From Bacteroidales bacterium (lineage in GTDB: Bacteria > Bacteroidota > Bacteroidia > Bacteroidales > F082): DNA of 64,000 bases. Position 1 is the stretch's first letter. Every line of letters begins with the position of its first letter. The stretch is taken from assembly GCA_017549805.1 (NCBI GenBank), contig JAFYNJ010000019.1, positions 62,001 through 126,000 on the forward strand, in the 5' to 3' direction. Shown piece by piece: positions 45,009 through 52,019 of this stretch. The position numbers and the translations under genes were made by a program. The notes under the pieces were generated by a model. That model was not told where the DNA came from, searched no databases, and was given only the letters and a program-made list of their open reading frames with translations.

Positions 45009-45707
45009 ATGCTTATGGAAAACCGAATCTTGCGACAATACAACGCCTACGAAATCGTCATGTTCGTCCACGAAATGCACTCCCGTGGCTATGGCAAGCT
45101 GCGCCTTTTTTCAGGCATGTCGCCAAATGGTTGTGCCTGGCGTTGGTTCATCTATCCCAAGATCCTGATGAAGTCCGACAACCTCTTTGAGCGTCACGAC
45201 GACCATGTTCCTTTTGATTGCCCCTTTGGTGTCACTGGCGACAGCGAAGCTGTCATCATGTGTCCCGACACCATCGACGAGGCCATCCGTGCCAACCAAG
45301 GCTTCTTCGATCTGGCTAAAGGCTGCGACGATGAATATGTTGCCTGGTTCTCAACCATCGTTGAGCAGGCCAAGCGAGGCGCGTATCCCATTGCCTTTGC
45401 CGATTGTTATCTTGCTGATACCTGGATGTTCACCAATGGCCAAGATTCATTGCCGTTCCCGCCTTTCGTTCCCGACGATATCGATGATTTCTCCGATGAG
45501 CAACTCCTCGTAGGTGCGCCCTATTTGTTCGACCAATCCTCCGCCGCCGAACTCAACGAAGTCCTCAACTTCCAAGGCTCCAAGCCCAACAGTCAAACCA
45601 TCTGCTCCGTCATCCGTCAAGCCCTCAAAGAAAACAAAGGCCTCCTGAGCCATATCGACACCTACGTCACCCCCAACGAAATCGACCTCTTCCCCTGGAG
45701 TGACTAA
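45009..45707 (+). CDS. Hypothetical protein between repeats A3 and B5
   Basis: A 232-residue acidic cytoplasmic protein I do not recognise. The start may be 45009 or 45015, both shortly after a TACCTTTG -7 box at 44986-44993. Conserved-looking segments are YEIVMFVHEMHSRGYGKLRL and WRWFIYPKIL at the N-terminus, and an aspartate-rich middle (PPFVPDDIDDFSDEQLLVGA). No signal peptide, membrane helix or nuclease motif. It is GC-rich like the HD gene that follows. Confidence 0.65.
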   Translation: MLMENRILRQYNAYEIVMFVHEMHSRGYGKLRLFSGMSPNGCAWRWFIYPKILMKSDNLFERHDDHVPFDCPFGVTGDSEAVIMCPDTIDEAIRANQGFFDLAKGCDDEYVAWFSTIVEQAKRGAYPIAFADCYLADTWMFTNGQDSLPFPPFVPDDIDDFSDEQLLVGAPYLFDQSSAAELNEVLNFQGSKPNSQTICSVIRQALKENKGLLSHIDTYVTPNEIDLFPWSD

Positions 45708-45724
45708 AGTACCCGCCCTTCAAG

Positions 45725-45775
45725 GTGTTCAGCGCTCCGCGCTTCACATCTTGTTCATCCCGCCCGCAAAACCTA
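45725..45775. repeat. GC-rich repeat family B, copy 5 (fragment)
   Basis: CGCTTCACATCTTGTTCATC matches the family B core; the rest is missing. Directly after the 45009 gene. Confidence 0.5.
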
Positions 45776-45839
45776 CCGGCGACAACCACTTCTTCGCAAA
45801 TTTTCATTACCTTTGCCCCAAAGAGGGAAGGAGCCAACC

Positions 45840-46280
45840 ATGATCGATATCGAGCAAGTAAAACAATGGGCAGTCAACCGCTGGACGCTGGGCGAGCTTC
45901 ACGGCATCGCACACTGGGAGCGTGTTGACCGCAACGGCCAACTGCTGGCCACCCCCGATTGTGACTTGACCGTGATCCGTCTCTTCGCCTACCTCCACGA
46001 CAGCTGCCGTGAAAACGACAGCTACGATGAGCAGCACGGCCCTCGTGCCGCTAAAATGATCAAAAGCTTAAGGAAAACCCTCCTAAAGGACTTGACTGAC
46101 CAACAATTTGACCTCCTTCAGTCGGCTTGCTACCTCCATACCACTACCCACAGCACCGGCAATCCCACCATCGACGCCTGTTTCGATGCCGACCGCCTCG
46201 ACCTCGGTCGCGTAGGAATCACCCCTGACCCCACCAAGATGGCCACCACCAAAGGCAAGGAACTGGCCAGCCGCTTATAA
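45840..46280 (+). CDS. HD-domain metal-dependent phosphohydrolase-like protein
   Basis: A 146-residue protein of the small HD family. It has GIAHWERV (His), FAYLHDSCRENDSYD (HD pair), HGPRAA, HTTTHS, and a final Asp in CFDADRLDLGR. Together these give the H...HD...D metal site. It starts at 45840, 25 bp after a TACCTTTG -7 box (45808-45815). The substrate is unknown; nucleotides or second messengers are typical for the family. Its stop codon coincides with the end of the antisense sRNA terminator. Confidence 0.75.
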   Translation: MIDIEQVKQWAVNRWTLGELHGIAHWERVDRNGQLLATPDCDLTVIRLFAYLHDSCRENDSYDEQHGPRAAKMIKSLRKTLLKDLTDQQFDLLQSACYLHTTTHSTGNPTIDACFDADRLDLGRVGITPDPTKMATTKGKELASRL

Positions 46281-46367
46281 AAAAGGAGCCACGCTATCCC
46301 AGCGCAGCTCCTGGTCGAGATTACAAATGAACCCAAAGCCCAATTCCGAGGAATCGTTCTTTGCGTC
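46279..46367 (-). ncRNA. Candidate small RNA with its own promoter and terminator
   Basis: On the minus strand, TTTG (complement of 46402-46405), a 20-bp spacer and TATATTTG (complement of 46374-46381) form a consensus promoter. About 60 nt after the predicted start comes an intrinsic terminator: GGAGC (complement of 46307-46311) pairs with GCTCC (complement of 46285-46289), with an inner GCGCT/AGCGT stem, followed by a run of U residues. No open frame of note lies inside. The RNA would be about 85-90 nt. Confidence 0.65.
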
Positions 46368-46392
46368 GCTTTGCAAATATACACCTTTTTCC

Positions 46393-46950
46393 TTACCTAT
46401 ACAAATCTCGCTCAGCTTTGCTCATCTTCCTCCATTCCCATGGCGGTACCGCTCGATCATCTCTCCACAGACCCAGCCTTCGCAATCTCGCTCCAGCCTC
46501 CAGTTGAGCGTATGATGGGATGTTCTCGTATTCTTTGTAGTACCAAGCCAATCCATGTTTCAACATTTCCCCGGCAACATCCAAACCGTTAATGCTCACC
46601 TTGGCCACCCATCTTCCGTACCTGTCTTTCCGAATCAGCTCCAGCTGCACAGTCTCACCGCCTATGCGATAGTTGAGATGCCTCGTCGCCACATCGCCGT
46701 AATACTGGCCACGTTCAGGTGCATCTATCCCGCAGATCCGTATCGTCAGCCGATTCAACTCAATGGCCAACGGGTTTACTCCAGGATTGCCGCCATTGTC
46801 AATGTACCCCTCAAAGGTGTCCCCATCGACAACCCGACTCACCTTCAGCGTCACTATTTGGTTGTGGTAGGTTGTCGCCGCCACCGTCATTGCGAGGAGG
46901 CACGACGAAGCAATCCACATGTACGCAAATAAGATCATTATCCTTTTCAT
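46393..46950 (-). CDS. Secreted staphylococcal nuclease-like (SNase/thermonuclease) protein
   Basis: A 185-residue exported nuclease. The core has VVDGDTFEGY, RICGIDAPERGQYY (catalytic Arg and Glu), DRYGRWVAKV (second catalytic Arg) and HGLAWYYKEY, so the active site is complete. The start at 46950 is preceded by AAAGGAG at 6-8 nt, unusual for this phylum; ATG at 46968 is less likely. Part of the signal peptide (WIASSCLLAMT) is encoded by the antisense of a dispersed repeat. Last gene of the lysis-like operon. Confidence 0.85.
   Translation of the reverse strand: MKRIMILFAYMWIASSCLLAMTVAATTYHNQIVTLKVSRVVDGDTFEGYIDNGGNPGVNPLAIELNRLTIRICGIDAPERGQYYGDVATRHLNYRIGGETVQLELIRKDRYGRWVAKVSINGLDVAGEMLKHGLAWYYKEYENIPSYAQLEAGARLRRLGLWRDDRAVPPWEWRKMSKAERDLYR
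46885..46918. repeat. Dispersed GTCATTGCGAGGAG repeat, copy 3, within a signal peptide
   Basis: CGTCATTGCGAGGAGGCACG then ACGAAGCAATCCAC. Read on the minus strand it encodes the hydrophobic signal-peptide core of the SNase-like protein. Confidence 0.8.
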
Positions 46951-46964
46951 ACTCAATTCTCCTT

Positions 46965-47438
46965 TCATTTTTTCTTAATCATAAACACCAATCCACAAAA
47001 AGCACAGATTATCGCGAAGATCCACCACAGAATGGCACCAACATTCCGCTTGGCCGTTCCATCGCCTCCAGCTGCTGGCTTATTGACTACAGCCACAGAA
47101 TCCCTCACAATCAGCGTGTCGCTCGTAGCCTCCAAAGCCTCGCTCTTCACCATCACCTCGGAGCTAATCACCCTTAGTTTGGAATCGTCTCGCTCAGTGG
47201 TTTTCTCTATGCGCAAAGTGTCGCCCTCAGTGGTGGTCAAAACAGTAATGGTGGTCGTTTCCCGAATCGTGTCGAAAACAGCCACCATTACATTCTCCTT
47301 TATGGAATCTGCTCGTTTCGCCTCAATCTCCACTTTCTGCTGTTCAACCCTCGTTTTCACCTCCTTGCTTGCTCTGCAGCTCGTCCAAAACGGGGCAGTC
47401 AGCAGCAAGAGGGCAATCATTAATCCTTTGTATCGCAT
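46965..47438 (-). CDS. Spanin-like lipoprotein with C-terminal membrane helix
   Basis: A 157-residue protein. The N-terminus is a lipoprotein signal (MRYKGLMIALLLLTAPFWTSC, lipobox ending at Cys21). The middle is a charged helical then beta periplasmic region. The C-terminus has a transmembrane helix (ILWWIFAIICAFCGLVFM) with a basic tail. Outer-membrane lipid anchor plus inner-membrane helix is the layout of unimolecular phage spanins. Its first 95 bp overlap the end of the 47344 gene in another frame, like Rz/Rz1. Next to peptidase M15, a role in lysis or envelope fusion is plausible but inferred from topology only. Confidence 0.65.
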   Translation of the reverse strand: MRYKGLMIALLLLTAPFWTSCRASKEVKTRVEQQKVEIEAKRADSIKENVMVAVFDTIRETTTITVLTTTEGDTLRIEKTTERDDSKLRVISSEVMVKSEALEATSDTLIVRDSVAVVNKPAAGGDGTAKRNVGAILWWIFAIICAFCGLVFMIKKK

Positions 47439-47664
47439 TTCTAAGCAAATCCACTTCGTTTCTCAATTCCCTAACTTCCTGCCGTAGGGGTTCGGCAATG
47501 TTCTCACGGAACTCATCCACATACATCTTGGAAAGATCCATGTCTTTTTGCCTGTTATCGGCTTTCAAGCTTTCCACCTCCTGGCGGTACTTCCTCCCCG
47601 AAACAATCCAACCGCATCCGCTCAGCAAGGCGATAAGTGCCAGTATAATGCTCGTCCATTCCAT
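47344..47664 (-). CDS. Small inner-membrane coiled-coil protein (i-spanin-like)
   Basis: A 106-residue protein with one N-terminal membrane helix (SIILALIALLSGCGWIVSG) followed by a long coiled coil (YRQEVESLKADNRQKDMDL, LRQEVRELRNEVDLLRNAI) and a Cys-containing tail (CPLAADCPVL). This matches an inner-membrane spanin shape. The 3' end overlaps the lipoprotein gene by 95 bp. It follows the M15 peptidase gene by 17 bp. Could instead be a generic structural or holin-like protein. Confidence 0.65.
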   Translation of the reverse strand: MEWTSIILALIALLSGCGWIVSGRKYRQEVESLKADNRQKDMDLSKMYVDEFRENIAEPLRQEVRELRNEVDLLRNAIQRINDCPLAADCPVLDELQSKQGGENEG

Positions 47665-47681
47665 AGTAACTCCTTTCTGAA

Positions 47682-48092
47682 CTACATATAAAGCACCCTC
47701 TTACGATTACCACCCAGGCGTTTCCAGCTTACGTGTAGCCACTGTGGTCCAGCTTCGCTGTTCTTTTCATAAATCAACTGGTCAAACTTCCCAGCCTCCT
47801 CAATCATCTTGGCCAGCTTCAGGTTCTCTTCAGGACTCCCAGCGGTAATATCAGCAGCTTCGCCTTTCATGTGTTGACTGTTGGCCGCACCGTTCACAAG
47901 CTGGTTGAGCTTGGGGCAGCGGTACCCGCTGTTCACGTAGATAGGCTTCCCGTAGCGTTCCCTCAAGGGGTCGAGAACCTGCTCCACAAGGGAGCGAAGG
48001 TTCTCTTCCGCCTCAAGGTTCGCACCGTTCCAGAGGCACCGCCTGATGGCGGTGTCGCTCCTGAGCATTTCGCTAATGCTAAAGTGCTTCAT
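47682..48092 (-). CDS. Peptidase M15-family D-Ala-D-Ala carboxypeptidase / endolysin-like
   Basis: A 136-residue zinc peptidase of the M15A type. The motifs are SGYRCPKLN, SQHMKGEAADI (SxHxxGxAxD zinc site) and WLHVSW (second His). No signal peptide, which is typical for phage endolysins that need a holin or other route. It cleaves peptide cross-links of peptidoglycan. Neighbours are a DUF6266 protein upstream and spanin-like genes downstream, together resembling a lysis cassette. Confidence 0.9.
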   Translation of the reverse strand: MKHFSISEMLRSDTAIRRCLWNGANLEAEENLRSLVEQVLDPLRERYGKPIYVNSGYRCPKLNQLVNGAANSQHMKGEAADITAGSPEENLKLAKMIEEAGKFDQLIYEKNSEAGPQWLHVSWKRLGGNRKRVLYM

Positions 48093-48120
48093 GGTTCCTG
48101 GTTTTTGGTTCCTCGTTCAA

Positions 48121-49242
48121 TTACTCGGTATCGACGGGCTCGTCATTGCCACCGGTGCTCTTGCTGAACATGCGGCTCACGGCCTGGCTGCTCACACCGT
48201 CCTTAATGGCGATGGCACGGACGTTGGTCGTGCCGGTGATGGTGAACGGTTCAGTGTAGAGCGGGCTGCTTGCACTTGGCATGTAGCCGTCGGTGGTGTA
48301 GTGGATCTCAGCACCGGCAGGGCCAGTGATGCTCACCTCGGTGCTCTCAGTGAACGGAGAAGTACCGCTGATCACAGGAGAAGCCAGAGTTTCTGCAGCG
48401 GCTCCGCCGCCAGTGTTGCCACTGTCGTTGCCACCAGCGTTACCGCCGGTATTTTCACCAGCGTTGCCGCCAGTGTTGCCACTGCCGTTGCCACCAGCGT
48501 TACCGCCGGTGTTTCCACCAGTTTGAGTGCCGGACTGGCTACCGCCGTTGTTCTGTTCGCCGCCGTTGCCTTCCTCACGACCAGGAGCTTCGGCACCGAA
48601 AGCGCCAAGATACTCGGTTTGAGAGGCAACGCCTTCGTTGTACGAAGCGCCTCCAATAACGAAAGCGTAGGCATAGATACGCTTGCCTGCCCACTTGGCG
48701 GACATGGTCAAGCTCAGTTCACCTTCTTCGTTGCGTTTGCCAACGGCCATGCACTTCGAGTTGTTCACTTCGGGGCAGTAGGCCACCAGATAAACGTGGT
48801 CTTTCTCCGATGCGCGGTGGTCGTCCATGTTGGCTTCCTCAATGCTTGCACTGAGTACGTTGCCAGTGACAGCCACGTCGGCGAGTTCCACGCCCGGCAG
48901 CTTGCCGAAGCTGAGTTTCAGATGCTCGTAGTCGAGGCTAAGCAGCTCGGGAGCGTCGCCGATCACGTTCTGCATGTTTTCCTTGACAAACAAGCCGTTT
49001 TGAGTGGTTCTGCGATTGCGGGCTTCAGCACGAAAACCAGCATAGATGGCCTCGTAGAGGTCACCGGCAGCGTGGGTGATCAGTGCAAAGCGGGCGCGTT
49101 GCAGACTTTGTTCCTTGGTTTGCGACTTTCTGCCGTTCACCGTGTGGGAGCGTTGGACGTTCTGGCCTTTCCAGTTGAAGCCAACAACGTTGCCGAGCTT
49201 CCCGACAAATCCTGAGGTAATACCCCAATTAATTTTTGCCAT
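48121..49242 (-). CDS. DUF6266-type protein with Gly/Asn repeat linker and chitobiase C-terminal-like domain
   Basis: A 373-residue protein. Residues 1-215 resemble DUF6266, common in Bacteroidota (MAKINWGITSGFVGKLGNVV, WKGQNVQRSHTVNG). Residues about 218-285 are a Gly/Asn-rich repeat linker (units GGNTGGNAGGN). The last about 80 residues look like the chitobiase/hexosaminidase C-terminal beta-sandwich (GAEIHYTTDGYMPSASSPLY). No signal peptide. First gene of the operon DUF6266-M15-spanin-spanin-SNase. The binding-type C-terminus suggests an adhesive or structural role; function unproven. Confidence 0.8.
   Translation of the reverse strand: MAKINWGITSGFVGKLGNVVGFNWKGQNVQRSHTVNGRKSQTKEQSLQRARFALITHAAGDLYEAIYAGFRAEARNRRTTQNGLFVKENMQNVIGDAPELLSLDYEHLKLSFGKLPGVELADVAVTGNVLSASIEEANMDDHRASEKDHVYLVAYCPEVNNSKCMAVGKRNEEGELSLTMSAKWAGKRIYAYAFVIGGASYNEGVASQTEYLGAFGAEAPGREEGNGGEQNNGGSQSGTQTGGNTGGNAGGNGSGNTGGNAGENTGGNAGGNDSGNTGGGAAAETLASPVISGTSPFTESTEVSITGPAGAEIHYTTDGYMPSASSPLYTEPFTITGTTNVRAIAIKDGVSSQAVSRMFSKSTGGNDEPVDTE
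48395..48565. repeat. Coding tandem repeats (Gly/Asn-rich linker)
   Basis: Short in-frame units such as GTTGCCGCCAGTGTTGCCAC recur within the DUF6266 gene; length variation between strains is expected. Confidence 0.7.
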
Positions 49243-49309
49243 AGTTTTTGGTTTTTAAAGGTTAATAAATTTGGTTCTCTTGGTTGGTTTTCCGGATTGC
49301 AACCGGCTG

Positions 49310-49342
49310 CAAAATTACTGTCATTGCATGCCTCAACGCAAA
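49310..49342 (-). promoter_or_regulatory. Promoter of the DUF6266-to-SNase operon
   Basis: On the minus strand, TTTG (complement of 49339-49342), a 21-bp spacer and TAATTTTG (complement of 49310-49317), about 70 bp before the DUF6266 start. Confidence 0.75.
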
Positions 49343-49414
49343 TCGAGTTGGTTATATATAACTAACTTTCTGTCTGCTCCCTCCGTGGTCTCTCCCTGTT
49401 TCCTGTCTGTTTTC

Positions 49415-49506
49415 TCTCTGAAATCAGAGACAAATCAGGGAGGATGTCTCTGAAATCAGAGACAATTCAGAGAGAATCAGAGACAATTCAGAGAGAAATC
49501 AGAGAG
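49415..49506. repeat. Iteron-like array and palindromes upstream of the DnaA-C-like gene
   Basis: Two copies of the palindrome TCTCTGAAATCAGAGA (49415-49430 and 49447-49462). Two perfect adjacent copies of a 21-bp unit beginning ATCAGAGACAATT (49455-49475 and 49476-49496) overlap the second palindrome. A degenerate unit at 49423-49443 and a partial one at 49498-49506 are also present. The array lies between the divergent promoters and could be an origin of replication or an operator. Rest of the gap 49243-49623: promoters and AT-rich DNA. Confidence 0.8.
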
Positions 49507-49590
49507 CCGCCCATAAAGTGATTTCGTCCCTATTTCTCTCTGCCTCGTCACAATTTCCATCCGAAATGTCACTAAATCAGAAAAATGCAT

Positions 49591-49598
49591 TAATTTTG
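49591..49598 (+). promoter_or_regulatory. -7 box of the DnaA-C-like HTH gene
   Basis: TAATTTTG, 26 bp before the start codon at 49624 and about 85 bp after the iteron array. Confidence 0.55.
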
Positions 49599-49623
49599 TA
49601 CTTCGAACCAAAAACCAAAATTT

Positions 49624-49884
49624 ATGAATACTTTAAGGGTGATTCTTGACCACCTCGGAGTGACACTTGAGGAGATCCGCAGTGAAAGTCATGAGCGGCG
49701 CATCACTGATGCCAGGACTATGCTAGCGGCAGCACTTCCCATCACACAACGCCAAGTTGCCGTCTTGCTCGGCTGCTCACAGCCGGCAGTACATAAGATG
49801 AGGCGCAAGCACAAACAACTCTTGCATTATGATAAAGAATACCGTGAGATGTGGGAGGCCATCAATTCCGTCGAGGGGAGTTAA
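49624..49884 (+). CDS. DnaA C-terminal-like helix-turn-helix protein
   Basis: An 86-residue protein with a DnaA-domain-IV-like helical DNA-binding region: RITDARTMLAAALPITQRQV, LLGCSQPAVHKMRRKHKQL. It resembles stand-alone DnaA-C or transposase-like HTH proteins of Bacteroidota elements. The adjacent upstream iterons are its obvious candidate binding sites. It may act as initiator of element replication or as repressor of its own and the divergent operon. Confidence 0.75.
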   Translation: MNTLRVILDHLGVTLEEIRSESHERRITDARTMLAAALPITQRQVAVLLGCSQPAVHKMRRKHKQLLHYDKEYREMWEAINSVEGS

Positions 49885-50251
49885 TCCTCAGTCGGCCAAC
49901 GGCTGCGGAGCGTAGCCTTCACATCTCTATGGCATCGAGCACGCCGCAGCCATTGTCCGCCTTCGGCTAATTACCTATCTACCCTTACAATAAAATCATT
50001 CGGAAAGCTACCTGGCTGCCGAAGGCTGCGGGAGAGGAGTTTCACCCTTTTGTGGCGGCTCGTTAGCCGCAGCCTTCGTCATCCAGTCAGGCACCCTTTT
50101 GAAAAAAAGATGATTTGACAATGAAAAAACAAATTTGTATCCAATTTGTCTAAAGAAAAGTCTATCTTTGCACTCGACTCCCCGTAGCCATTACAAGGAG
50201 TTTATCTGTTAAAGGAAGCCGAAAGCCCAATTTATTCGGCTTCCTGCTTTT
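49885..50251. other. Intergenic region with long inverted repeat
   Basis: GAAGGCTGCGG (50021-50031) pairs with CCGCAGCCTTC (50067-50077) around a 35-nt loop. GGCTGCGG and CCGCAGCC also recur at about 49905 and 49953, so several alternative hairpins can form. A short promoter-to-terminator unit follows at 50163-50252. No gene is seen. Confidence 0.6.
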
Positions 50252-50253
50252 TT
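50163..50253 (+). ncRNA. Weak candidate short RNA: -7 box followed by intrinsic terminator
   Basis: TATCTTTG (50163-50170) is followed about 45 nt later by the hairpin GGAAGCCGAA (50214-50223) with TTCGGCTTCC (50235-50244) and then GCTTTTTTA. The -33 element is not well placed, so the promoter is doubtful. The hairpin may also serve as terminator for the integrase gene, which ends at 50252 on the other strand. Confidence 0.4.
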
Positions 50254-51739
50254 AGAGTGCGTTGATCATCTTCTTTTTGGTCTCGTCACTTACCTTGCGG
50301 TACCGCGAAATGGCTTTGCTACCCTCGGCGTGGCCGCTCATCGAAGCGATATCCGAATCCCTAAAGCCAGCCTCATACAGGTTGCCGCAGAAGTTTCGTC
50401 TTCCCATGTGGCTGCTGGCCACTTCCGAAAGCTTCACCTGTTTCTCAAGCCTGGTCACTGGGTCGAGGATGGTCACGATGCGGTCAATCTCAGGCACCAG
50501 CTTGAAAATCTCCTTAATGGCATCGTTGTATTTCTGGTCGGAGATAAAAGGAAGGATGCTGTCCTCGCAGTTGTTGCTGTAGCGTTCAAGAATAATCTTG
50601 GCGGTAGGGTGGAGGGGTACGGTGACAATCTTGCCGCTCTTGTTTTTCGTCTTACCGGCCACATATTGGAGCATCTCGCCATCGATGATGTTGGAGCGCT
50701 TCAGACGCTTCAAGTCACCCACACGGCAACCCACCAACGATTGAAACACAAAGATGTCTCTTTGGATGGCCAGCTCGGGACGCTTGCTAAGATCAGCCTC
50801 AAAGAGTCGTTGCCTGTCCTCGTTCGAGAAGAAGAAAGGCGTGCCGTAAACCGATTGATCCATGTTGAAGTTCATGAACACATCGTCGATGTTCAGTTTC
50901 TTCACCTTCAGCAGCCAGTGCCAGAAGGCAATCAGATACTTGATTTCGACCACCACATAGTTCAGGCTCCGCTTTTCCACACCACGTTTCTTCACATACT
51001 CGTAGCCATCATAGATTCTCTCGTACTTCCTTTTCGGAACATAGGCCTCTTTGCTGTTGCCGTCTTTGTCCATGACAGTCCTGGTTTCCCAGAGCTCGAA
51101 CTCGTTGATGATGAAGTGTCGGTAGTCATACATCAACGAAGTTGTCACTTCCTTCAGTCGGTACTGCTTACCTTGATAGCGTTCCATCCGATCCCAAAGC
51201 CCATGGGCTGTGTAGTAGGCCTTGTGGCGGCAGTCGCCAATCACACCGTTTTTGTACTGCTCTTCGATGAAGTAGGCAAAGACATCGAGGAAGTATTGAT
51301 TCTCCATCTTGGAGCGTTCAACCTTCCGAGCCACTTTTTCTTCCTGAAGGCGTTTTTTACTAAAGATGGTCCATTGGTTGGAGATCACTTCCTGCCCATT
51401 AATATAAATAGGTGTGGAAGAGCTTCGCCATTCGATGTCTTTCATCCATTGTGTCAGGGAGTCCGGCTTTAAGTCTTTCGGCTCGGTTTCTTCCCAGCAG
51501 CGGATGAGGTAGGAGGTCAGTTGGTTTAGTCGGTCGCGGATCTCCTCGCAGTTGTCGCCAAATTTGTTTTTCTTCCCTTTGGGCATTCCTTTTTCGCTGT
51601 CCCAATTACCAGCGGTGATGAAAATTCCCGTGGGTGCTCTTTTCACGAAATCCCTCTTGCCACTGAAGCGGAGCTGGATTTCACCCCTTTCGTCATCTTT
51701 CTTGATGTACCGTGAAAGGTAAAATTTTAGTGTTGCCAT
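50252..51739 (-). CDS. Tyrosine recombinase / integrase of the element
   Basis: A 495-residue phage-type integrase. The N-terminal arm-binding domain (about 1-105) starts MATLKFYLSRYIKKDDERGE as in Bacteroidota integrases. A SAM-like core-binding domain (about 130-300) follows, then the catalytic domain: Arg in LVGCRVGDLKRL, HMGRRNF (HxxR), SGHAEGS (His) and the nucleophile in AISRYRKVS. It lies 280 bp from attR. A minus-strand TATCTTTG box at 51825-51832 gives a long leader containing a small CCCC-TTGTA-GGGG hairpin. It should catalyse integration at tRNA-Leu(CAG). Confidence 0.95.
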   Translation of the reverse strand: MATLKFYLSRYIKKDDERGEIQLRFSGKRDFVKRAPTGIFITAGNWDSEKGMPKGKKNKFGDNCEEIRDRLNQLTSYLIRCWEETEPKDLKPDSLTQWMKDIEWRSSSTPIYINGQEVISNQWTIFSKKRLQEEKVARKVERSKMENQYFLDVFAYFIEEQYKNGVIGDCRHKAYYTAHGLWDRMERYQGKQYRLKEVTTSLMYDYRHFIINEFELWETRTVMDKDGNSKEAYVPKRKYERIYDGYEYVKKRGVEKRSLNYVVVEIKYLIAFWHWLLKVKKLNIDDVFMNFNMDQSVYGTPFFFSNEDRQRLFEADLSKRPELAIQRDIFVFQSLVGCRVGDLKRLKRSNIIDGEMLQYVAGKTKNKSGKIVTVPLHPTAKIILERYSNNCEDSILPFISDQKYNDAIKEIFKLVPEIDRIVTILDPVTRLEKQVKLSEVASSHMGRRNFCGNLYEAGFRDSDIASMSGHAEGSKAISRYRKVSDETKKKMINAL

Positions 51740-51849
51740 TACAAAAAAGTTTTAATTTTGCGAAAAATTTATCTGTTAAGTACCCCTTGTAGGGGCAGCC
51801 CAAGCCCCTATAAATAAGGCACTACAAAGATAAGAAATAATTTTGAAAC

Positions 51850-51868
51850 GTGTCAACGCCGTGTCAAC
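51850..51868. promoter_or_regulatory. Integrase arm-type binding sites, right end
   Basis: GTGTCAAC at 51850-51857 and 51861-51868, spaced 11 bp, exactly as the first pair at the left end (6308 and 6319). Confidence 0.7.
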
Positions 51869-52019
51869 CAAATATGAAAAATATGCTCACTCGTTGTAAT
51901 TTGTTCTCATTCTAAATAACTCTACAAACGATATAAAAATAGGAAAATCAACCACTTAACATACCAAAAGAAAAATGAGACCTGCTAACGAAAATAATAA
52001 CAATAATAAAAATAGTGCC

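Noticed and set aside
48046-49215. A 389-codon plus-strand frame opposite the DUF6266 gene
   Set aside because: Low-complexity Val/Ala/Ser translation caused by the Gly/Asn repeats on the other strand; the minus frame has recognisable domains.
49415-49506. Possible CRISPR array
   Set aside because: Units are adjacent or overlapping with no spacers of constant length, and no cas genes are present; iterons or operators fit better.
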